Source of the DNA: Saururus chinensis
Lineage: Eukaryota; Streptophyta; Magnoliopsida; Piperales; Saururaceae
Direction: 5' to 3'
DNA: 64,000 bases
Assembly: GCA_035235625.1 (NCBI GenBank)
Contig: CP141146.1
Location: 12,084,501 to 12,148,500 of the forward strand
A program made the translations under genes and the position numbers. This document shows positions 55,183 to 64,000 of the stretch, one piece after another; positions within the stretch are counted from its first letter, which is position 1, and each line of letters starts with the position of its first letter. The notes under the pieces were generated by a model that saw nothing but the letters and a program-made list of their open reading frames with translations, made no database searches and was not told the DNA's origin.

Positions 55183-57189
55183 TTCTATGAAGATCTGAAT
55201 TCTAGGTGCATGTACATTATCCCTAACTGAACAAGAATAAGATATCTGAATTTTTTTTGTATGGCATTATGTAGCCTGTATCATGTAATAAATCAACCAA
55301 CAAAGTTTTACCCTTGAGTTAAGTAGCTTTATCAGGTTTTAAGAGAAAATTATACTTTTTGGCCATCAAATTTAGTAATTATCTGATTTTACAATCTAAC
55401 ATTGAGGTTCTTTCAGAACGGAGGATTAAATCTTGGAGATATCATATGCAAGTACATCACTTTTAAATAGTTTTCGCCTGAATTCCTTCTTGATTGCCTT
55501 GATTTTGTTGTGGAATGAAGGGTTATATTTATTCTATTTTATGGTGATATTTATGCCGGGGTGCAAAAGTGTTGTAGGCTTGCTGGGGGTTTACGCGATA
55601 AATGATCTGGTCCCAATTCAATGCCCATCAATCTCCATGCCTCCCGTTAATGTCCACAGGGGGGCGGTCGAGGGTGGACACTACACCCAAAAGGGATGTT
55701 ATGTAAACCCAAATCTCATACGATGTTTGGCTCCACAACCTATTGCAAGAAGGTCATGGCAGACCATCGAAAATTAGAATCGTCCTCAACGGAGGTCGGC
55801 GGTGGCAGTTATGAAGGCCGAAACCCAAGTAGAAGAGCTAGAGGTACGTGGGTAAAGGTAAGGAGGTGAGGAAGAGGTGAAACAAGGTGATGGTGGCCAG
55901 CTTCGACTGCCAACGAGGCTACATGGGGTGGAGAGGTGGTGGCCTGCCGGAAATAGCTCATAGCATTCACAAAACAGTTCTTTGGCGCTCCAAATACCCA
56001 AAATGAGGGAAAATGGGGAGAATTCCGGTAGCGTGAGGTAGAGCAAGGAGGAGGTGATAGCATCTCTAGTTAGCACCACCAGACTCATAGTGGCCAGGCA
56101 AATATGAATCCAGCAAGGAGCGGTAGAGTCTGGAAACTCTCTTAGGTTTTCTCATGTGCATTGGGTACTTTTGCGCCACGCGTCGCAAGTCTGCGCCATG
56201 AGTGACGTGCTGGCCGCGCACATAACTCACACGGCCACATGCTGCATGGCTCCCGATTGTCTTGCGGGAGTCGGCCCACGTACACGGGCCCTGTCCTGCG
56301 AACGGGCAGGCCGATGTGCAATCGCACAGGCCCCATCGTGCCGCGGTGCCACGCGGATTTCACCAGCTGCTGTCATCATTGATGACGCCAGCTATTTCGT
56401 CTTTTTTTATTAAAATAATATTTTGATATATTATTTTAATCTAAAAATACCTAAACTTCAACACGCGATAACTTCCAACCCCGAAGTCGGAATCGCGTGT
56501 TCTTGGTACCGATGGACTCGTATCGATGAGCCCTTAGAAACAAGACCACATATGGTTAGGTTATTCCACTCTTTTTAAGTGGTCCCGCCCATGTGGCACA
56601 TTTCTTGATGCCATAACTTTTGCTCCTCCGTTTCACGTGTTCTTTAATTCATTACGCTCATTACTTCGAGCTCTACCCAATTACGGGGATTTTACCCCAT
56701 GAAATCCCCTAATACTTATCTAAAATTACTAAATTACCCCTAACTCCTCAGGTTTGGTGTAACCAGAAAATCGGTCATTATAGCGTCAAAGCTTTATATT
56801 ATGCATCAAAGCCTAAACTTATGTGCCAAAGGCCTATTTTAGATGCAAAACCCCTTTCTGTGCATCAAAAGCTTAAATTTATGCGCAAAGCCTCTCTGCC
56901 TACTATTAAGCTCTAAACATGACACAAAGTACACATATATACGAAACAAAATATACGATAATTATGAGGAAAAACTTGATTTCTTCGTAAAAAATGAAAG
57001 TAGAAACCACAAAATAATTCAGGTCATTACATAATTGCAACGTAGGATTTTATATTGTTGATTGAATGTGAAATTACTTTGGGAAATTATTGTGTAGCGA
57101 AGAGGATAACATAAGCCAACTAGCATGTAGGACTCTTCATGTTATAATGTTATTGAAAGAACATATGAGACTATGTATTATAATTGACT
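55183..57189. other. Unassigned; GC-rich island and AT-rich tail
   Basis: 55540-56400 is GC-rich with many short ORFs in several frames, none recognisable; it resembles the GC-rich cores of the captured-fragment elements. 56400-56800 reads like LTR sequence ('aaatcccctaatacttatc'). 56780-56890 repeats 'gcatcaaagcctaaactta'-type words. No gene is called. Confidence 0.35.
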
Positions 57190-58480
57190 GATTTCGATGA
57201 TCAAAACTTCATGTATGTTTTTAATCTTAGGAATCTGGCTAGATTTAGTTGGGGTCGAGTCAGATTTAAAATTGTTTGACTTGAAAAATAAGAGTAGACA
57301 TGTTCTTATCGATCAAGGTTGAAGATGAAGATGAACGTTAGAGGTAAAAGATTTATTTGCACACACTCACTTACACAAGTCACTTAGTTTAACTTAGGAA
57401 TAGTCAATTAAGTGATTTTGAAAGTTAAAGCCAAAATTTGGGCAACATATGAAAATTTATTGTCTATCGATTGGTCTTTTCAAAATGAAGGTACGTCGAT
57501 TGATCAGCCATTGAATCAGGCTATGTAAGATTTAGTTGGTCAAGAGTATATCGATCTATCGCCATGAGTGAAAGATCGATAGCTAGAAGAAATTTATTTT
57601 AATTAGAATAGTAATTTATAGATCGCTAGAAGAGTTTTACCTTAATTAGAATACTAACCAATGGATTGTTGTTAGCCCCGATTAATCATTGTCTGTGTAG
57701 CTTACCTAGTTTAAGCACTCCGAGAAAGTGTTAATTTCTATTTCAAGTCTAACTCATAAACCAATTTAATGGACTGTATAAGGGCTAGATAAAAATGACG
57801 TTGAAGAGAGAAAAACCTAGAATTTGAGAGAGAAAAGAGAAGAAGTCATTTGTTTATTATTTTCTCAAAAGATCATAATTCTGCTTCAAAGCTTAGTTTT
57901 AATTGTGATTGTTTGAGTGACACACAACTAAAAGAGAGCCTTTCATACAAAAAAAATATGATGAGAGAGTCAGCCAAGTTCAATATGAGATTGAAGACTA
58001 AAAGTTAAAGTTATAAACAAAAGGAGCTTAATTGTAAAGGCTAGAAGAAGACGAAGGCAAAGGAAAGAGGAAAAAAACTTCAAGACTTGAGGTGAGAAGA
58101 CTTGCAGTTCATCAACAAAAGAAGAGAGAGATCTAAACAAATAGAAAAGTTTGTGTGAGAGTCTTCACAAGAGGTTGGTAGTTTACTTGTGTCAATGTAA
58201 AAGTCTCACTTGCTACTTCATTGATATAGCCATTGAGAGGTTGTCATAGTTTTTGACCCTAATTAAGGTTTTTCATGTAAAAAATCATGTGTTTTCTTGT
58301 GTGTTTCATAATTAATGGTTAGAATGATTATTAGAATAATCATGAATGCATTTAGTTGTTTTTTTTTTAAATAAATTCCTGCTGAAATGATGCTAGAACT
58401 CTTAATTTCTTACTTGTTGAAGTAATAGGGTTAGGAGCAATCAATGATCCACTATGTTGATTAGACAAATATTAGACTCT
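57190..58480 (+). repeat. Copia-type LTR, opposite orientation
   Basis: Reverse complement of the family at 1440-2640, 49950-51165 and 62740-63920. Shared landmarks, in plus order: 'gtcagatttaaaattg..gacttga', 'gatcgat' motifs (57470-57600), a purine-rich 'aagaagacgaaggcaaagga' stretch, and the 'gtttttgaccctaattaagg' then 'tttttcatgtaaaaaatcat' blocks. No coding region adjoins it. Confidence 0.55.
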
Positions 58481-59400
58481 CACTTTGTTATTTAAGATAC
58501 CAAATATTTTTTATTGCATCAAACATTGATAGCAGAAGTGAAACAACCTTATATTGGCATATATTGTTTTTTGACAAAGAAGTGAGACGAAGATATTACA
58601 ATCATCTTCTCCTAAAACGGATAGCATATGACAAATATAAGAAAGATGCAACATAAATTGATTTGCCTATTTTACAAATACGTTTAAAAACTTTTTACTA
58701 ATACATATAAATGCTACATTTTTTTGTCTTATATCCATATTAATGAGCCTATAACTTATTACGATGAGTGGTTGGGAAACACTCATAAAGACATTCAACT
58801 TTGAAGCTAGGACTCAAAAGAGGAATTTTTTGTGAAAACATAATTCCTAGGAAATCAAAAATTTCATAAGTTATTTTCATGAATGGAAAAAAATTATAAT
58901 AGATAATTAATATTTAATTAGAACATGCTAACTTTGAGTTATTTTTATGAAGAACTAATTTTGGAGTCTTCTTATTCCACTACTTATATGAATTAGCAAT
59001 AAAGTATAAAGTAAAAATGCAAATGGATGATTTTGATGTTGATAAATTTAAATTAGATTGTTTTTCAATGATAGTCCTAAAAGAGATTGAAGATATTTAA
59101 AGCTAGATTTATTGTTTAGATATGTTTGGATGTCATATGACAATGTTCGGTTTTAGATACATTGGCACATGTTTATGTTTGGAACTATAATTTTATTGTT
59201 TTAAAGTGGATATGTAACAATATGATGTTTGATTTTAGATATGTTTTCGCAGGATGTTGTTTAAAAATATATTTGGATAAGTTTGAAGTGCATAAATTCA
59301 TTTATATTAATGTTGTAAGGAAGGAGTGTTCTTACTGTGAAGCAAAGATTAAAAATCTTTATTGTTACCATTCATCTTATTATTAATGTTCTATTCTACA
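58481..59400. other. AT-rich stretch, nothing recognised
   Basis: Short ORFs only (the longest about 75 codons near 59162-59386), with strongly AT-biased composition and no known motif. Confidence 0.5.
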
Positions 59401-61597
59401 TTCATTGTGACACCCTATATTTTTCCAAGAAAAATATACCTTTTATTTTAGAAAATTTTCCTTTTTCATTGACAAGCTACCAACATGTCAGTGTGCATAT
59501 AAGTGAAATTGAATTTTAACTATCGGCAAGCACCGATGTATCAATGGTTACGTCGATGAAACTGTAAGACAGTTACATTGGGAAACATAGGAAGTTATGC
59601 GATTTTGAATTCTAGAAGCAGTTGTGCCCTACGTAAAGGGCAAAGATCTAAGAGGTTTGGGAGTCTCTGAGGAGTCCAAAAGAGAGTTGAGTGCATCTAG
59701 CTTTGAGTGAAAATGTTCGCACCAGGAAGGAGGAGGGATTGAGGTCGGATTGCTAATCTTGTGACCATATGATGGGCGAAATGCTTGTTCTTTGTTTATT
59801 TTCATGATTGCTTATGAGTTTTGGACTCATGCATAATAGTTTACTAGATAGTTTTATCATGTTTAGAGTAACAATGTCAATTTTGTTACATGTGGTTCAT
59901 ATGACTTTTTTCATGTTTTAAACTATAAGAATCTCATATTGTATATTGAATTTATCATATTTTTCAACAAGGCGTGCTCAGTGTACCAGTTTAGTGTTAG
60001 TTCATCTTCTTCCCAATCATCAACTTGGTGGTCAACATATCAGTGATGACATCGGTGGTTGGAAGATAAACAGAACCGACATTGACATGCTATGTCGCGT
60101 TAGTGTTATATTGGTTACTGGCAGTGTGACGGATGCATTAGTGATGATGTCATTAAGATGGGTTCTCATAGCTAGCCTATCCACTTCTGATAAGGGTTTA
60201 ACACTTCGATGGTCATTAACACTCAACTAACAAGTCCATGAGGTTACCACTAATTCATTAGTTCATGAATTTCAAGTATGTTTTCTACTATATTATATTA
60301 TATGCTATTTATGATATATATAATAGCATAATTTTCATGCATAATGGATGTGTGAATATATATATAGAGTCCCGTTTACATGAGCCTGGGCTCACGAGCG
60401 CCTACGTGCACCCAGGCTCTATGGGTCGTCGGATTTACATCTGGTGGCCCATAATACTCATGAGGTGTTTAAACCCATGAGTATTATGGGCCGCCGGATA
60501 TAAATCCGACAGTCCATAGAGCCCGGGCGCACGTAGGCGATCATGACCATAGAGCCCGGGCTCTTATTAACTTTTCCCATATATATATATATATATATAT
60601 AAAGGATAAGTAAACCATGTAATGGATAAATACCTTTACCAATGTATTTGACACTTAAGGATAAAGGATCCTAGTAACAGGTTGGCTTTAAAAGTGAGTT
60701 GTTTTAGCTACATAGAGGAGGGTCATGGTATAAAAAATAATCATGAGTCTCTAACTCTCTAAAAGTTAGAGTTTATTTGTAGAACTACTCTAATGGCTTA
60801 AGAGCTAAGTTTGAATGGTTCATTGTATCACAACAAATGAGGTCTCAATGATCACGAAAGTCAAGAATATCGACTATTTGGGTCCATAAGCCCTTGTAGG
60901 CCTTCACTTTATGACGTGGATGGAGCTTAGCGTTATCTTTAGTAGAAGTCTAAGGTTGAGTAGTGTGGTAGTTTATAGTCTAGCGAGACGTGGTTGTACT
61001 CTTGGATATGACCATAGTCTTAGTGAACCTTGTGTTTTTACTTTTCTTTGGTCTGAATGTGACTATGAAAAGATATATTCAAAAGTAAGATTGACTTGAC
61101 TTTATTTATGCTTTATTATTTTATCCATTATTATGGTTATGTTTTAGCTACCCTATTAGGTATATTCATATACTTAGCATCTTTTATGATGTAGGTGTTG
61201 CATGTGGAGATCATTTACCACGGTTAGGCAAGCCGTAATATAGACTGTTTTTGCTGCATAGGTTTTTCCTTTTTTTCTGTTAAGAATGCTTTGTTGGTAC
61301 ATAAGTGTATTATTTAATTATATTATTAATCAAAATTGTAGATTGACAGACAAGTGCCCAACATAACATATGGTTCTATGGTTCCTTTATTTTAATTAGA
61401 TATTTAGTTATGTAAATATTATATTATTCACATGCATTGGATTGTGAAAACGAATAATCATGCTCCCAAATAATTTTCAATGATTATTACCAATGTCCAA
61501 TGTCTTTATTATTCTATTGTACTAAATTTAATATTTCAACAAATTTTTTTAGAAGAAAAAATATATTTGTATATGTAAATTTGGGGGTGTGATTCAT
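59401..61597. mobile_element. Gypsy-type solo LTR, about 2.2 kb
   Basis: The LTR is 59406-61592, starting TGTGACACCC and ending ...GGGGGTGTGA, two bases short of the GGTGTGACA end preserved in the copy at 36138. It is flanked by TTCAT at 59401-59405 and 61593-61597. No internal region or second LTR. It contains a fold-back MITE at about 60365-60575. Its right half is duplicated at 1-590 and 35490-36138. Confidence 0.75.
60365..60575. mobile_element. Long fold-back MITE inside the solo LTR
   Basis: Near-perfect ~64-bp inverted arms at 60399-60462 and 60474-60539 (cgcctacgtgcacccaggct versus cgcctacgtgcgcccgggct after reverse complement) surround a loop of about 11 bases. A further 'gagcctgggctc' / 'agagcccgggctc' pair lies outside. 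The arms include 'ggcccataatactcatg'. An (AT)n run follows at 60579-60600. Confidence 0.8.
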
Positions 61598-62739
61598 ATA
61601 ATGCATCACTAATATGTGTATGTATATAGTGAATTTTCTGTAATTATAGTGAAAATTAATATAGCCAATTTAGGGTAGCCACAAAAAACAGTTCCAAAAA
61701 CAGTTCCTGTCAAACTTTGAACTTTTTTTTATTCACCGATTAGAATGTGCTTGGCTTCTTAGCAAAGGCCCAAGGGCGGGGCCCATAGTCTCCATGGTCT
61801 CTTTATACCATGTTAGGGCCAAACCAAGGGGTTACACTTTAAGTATAAGATACCATTTTTTTTTTTGTTTTTTATTGGCAAAGAGATACCAATTCTAGTA
61901 GACTAGATATTGTTACCGTGTCGACATTAAATACTACGTAAATATATTAGGGGCATGAGTAAGAAATGGGGTCAAATTCTATGTGCTAGCAAATGGTGCA
62001 CAAGAAGGTACTTGGTGCTAGGATGGCCAATTAACTAGCTCTTTGCATGAAGTTGCATCGTAGATACAGGATTCGGTCGTGAAGATTCCAGTTTTGAAAA
62101 AGTTAAAACGCGGGGAAGAAGTTCAGCGTTTCCAAAGAGAAGAATCCCGTGCTTACGAATTCAGTCAATCCTCGCTTAGGAATGGTTCAGGCTATTTCTG
62201 TTGGACACGGATAACATGTAGTGAAGGGCACGGAAGACTTGTTGAGTTTTTACGGTCTCCATAACCTTATCTGGTTTGGAAGAGAACCTTATCTGGTTTG
62301 GAAGAGATGAATATTTTAATGAAAAGCAATCTCGTAGGACAAATTGCTCACCAAATCCTTATCTGGTTTTGACTCATTGGAAACATTATCCATATCATTT
62401 TCTTTAGGATTTGTTATTATTATTAGGACTGACTGAAATGTTTGAAGCTTGTGGTAAAATCACAATTAGACTTTGAGCACCTTAACTAGAAAAAATAGAC
62501 TTAGACCACGTGATCAAGCATGCACGAGTGGCAAAAATAGCTGGACTGCCCCTCCTTTTCTGTTTCTTCATTATCTACCAACAACTCCTCTCCTACTTTT
62601 TTTACTGGCTTTGCCTCATAAACCCCAGCTTCTTTCGCCCATGTAGTCAAAGAGGAGGAGGAGACGTAGTAATAGAAAAGGATGAGAAGAAAAAGGATAA
62701 GTTGGAAGGATGTATGGCCAATTAGAATAAGGAGGAGGA
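61598..62739. other. X-block body, non-coding duplicate (copy 4)
   Basis: Matches 590-1440 closely, and includes the ~300 bp (61598-61897) that copy 1 has deleted but copy 3 keeps. The 61-codon ORF 62079-62264 is intact only in this copy. Confidence 0.55.
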
Positions 62740-64000
62740 GACTATAAGTTTTAGCTTCAATCTTTGAGAAAAACTTTTTCTATAATAGAAACATGTAAAT
62801 ATTATTACAAAATGTACTCACGATGTATCAATTAATCAAACTACAAATATTAAATCTACATATGAACACACAATAATTTAACATAAAAACCTAAACTCGA
62901 GTAAAAAACTATGGCTATTCTAAATAAACTAAATCAATGCACTACTAGCAAGTAAAATAATTACATTAACATAAATAAACCATCAATCCTTGTTTTGACT
63001 TTAACACAAATTCATTTTGTTTAAACTTTTACAAATTCTTATTATTATTAGCCTTCAAGTCTTTTCCCTTAATCACTTAAAACTTTTCTTCCTCCTTAGT
63101 TTATCATTGTCTTTTTCTAGCTAGCCTTAAACAAGTTTTTCTTATTATATTAACTTTGGCTTCTTAAAATCTTCAATCTCCTATTAAAAATTTGTTGTAA
63201 CTCCTCTTTGAAACTTCTGTGTGAAATCTCTTCTCACTTATGAAATTGCTTCATGAATTCACTATTGATCTTAAACTCAAAGTTTTATGTAAATTCTTTT
63301 TGGAAAATAATATGCAAAAAGTAGAAACTCTTCTTCTCCAATTTTCTCTTAATTTTTCTCTCAAAATTTATATCCCTTACATAGCTTTTCAAACCGATTT
63401 AGATCTTCAGCTTCAACAAGGAAAAAAAAATTAATTTGAAATAGCTTAATTCGGGTAACTAGACCTGCAAGCGATCGATCGTTCATTGTTTGCTTAACAT
63501 ACGATACTTTAAGCGATTAATCGATTTACGAAGCGATCAATCGATAAATCTTAGATTCGTTTTACATAGGGTGAAATTGTGTCGATTGATCATTCCATCC
63601 AACATTATTTCAAGCGATCAATTGTTATGTCAGTTCAATTACTATTTTTCCCTTTTTACCCTAAAACATCTTAAAACCCCTAAAATTACTTCTGAAACTT
63701 CTCTAAGTAATTTGGTATGCGAATGTAATTTGAATAAGCTTAATAAACCTTTAATATTCTTCACTCTTCTATTTTGAGTCATAAGAGCACGCCTGCTTCT
63801 CATTTGCAAGTCTTTAAATTCAAAATTTGACTTAACCATAACTAAATCTAATAAAATTTTAAGACTAAGTACATACCTAAGGTTTTTTACATAATTTTGA
63901 CAAAAAAATTAGCCAATAAACATCATATGACTCATGTTCTTACAAGGTAATCCAATATTTTTGTGGCACACATGTGGGCTTACTCACGTTTCCAAGTCTA
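62740..64000 (-). repeat. Copia-type LTR-like sequence, copy 4
   Basis: Near-duplicate of 1440-2703 with the same cgatcgatcg motifs (63470-63620). It runs off the right edge of the window. Confidence 0.55.

Noticed and set aside
55540..56400. GC-rich island as a gene
   Set aside because: No frame is open for more than ~115 codons, no motif is recognised, and the composition matches the repeat cores elsewhere in the window.
62079..62264. 61-codon ORF in the X block
   Set aside because: It is frameshifted in the near-identical copy at about 774-960 and degraded in the middle copy, so it is not maintained as a gene.
1..64000. CRISPR arrays, phage or bacterial operons
   Set aside because: The repeats are LTRs, MITEs and segmental duplicates with plant-type gene fragments; there are no regularly spaced short repeats, ribosome-binding sites or compact gene runs.

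Overview
The window looks like repeat-rich nuclear DNA from a flowering plant. It is AT-rich, holds no operons, and is dominated by LTR retrotransposons, small DNA transposons (MITEs) and decayed gene fragments. The plant assignment rests on a chromodomain Ty3/gypsy element, Copia-type gag and LTRs, Stowaway-, Mutator- and hAT-like elements, and fragments of plant gene families (C2/BAP-like, HIPP, calmodulin-like, ROPGEF). I cannot name the species.

The backbone is a degenerate tandem segmental duplication. One unit reads, left to right: X (an LTR-derived block), Y (non-coding), a C2-domain gene on the minus strand, V (a short conserved fragment), Z and W (non-coding). Unit 1 is about 1-20405 (C2 gene 5504-6049). 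Unit 2 is about 22190-30620 (C2 gene 23620-24186) and is followed by extra partial Z/W copies at 30625-35490. Unit 3 is about 35490-48340 (C2 pseudogene 42818-43382, broken by a 10-bp deletion). A fourth X block at 60998-64000 nearly duplicates bases 1-2703, so another unit probably starts at the right edge.

Later insertions sit on this backbone, and the uninterrupted paralogous copies give 'empty sites' that fix several boundaries. At 8064-17648 is a 9.6-kb minus-strand chromovirus with defective RT and RNase H motifs; a 3.3-kb solo LTR (11930-15234, 5-bp duplication GGTGT) is nested in its protease/RT junction. At 30899-33876 is a gag-only LTR element (TR-GAG type) with two 642-bp LTRs and nearly the same primer-binding site as the chromovirus. 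Two Mutator-like elements (4802-5290, 7025-7674) have 9-bp target duplications. A hAT element (40414-41915) with a perfect 8-bp duplication carries a decayed heavy-metal-associated (HIPP) gene fragment.

From 48340 to 59400 the unit structure stops. This stretch holds a palindromic TRIM-like LTR with a primer-binding site, a Copia gag relic and LTR, an element carrying a calmodulin-like EF-hand fragment (about 51180-53157), a fold-back Mutator-type MITE, a ROPGEF (PRONE) exon fragment, and a second Copia-type LTR in the opposite orientation. A 2.2-kb gypsy solo LTR (59406-61592, TTCAT duplication) with a long fold-back MITE leads into the last X block.

The only plausibly functional protein genes are the C2-domain genes at 5504-6049 and 23620-24186. 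I found no convincing tRNA, rRNA or CRISPR. All homology calls are by eye; no database search was run.
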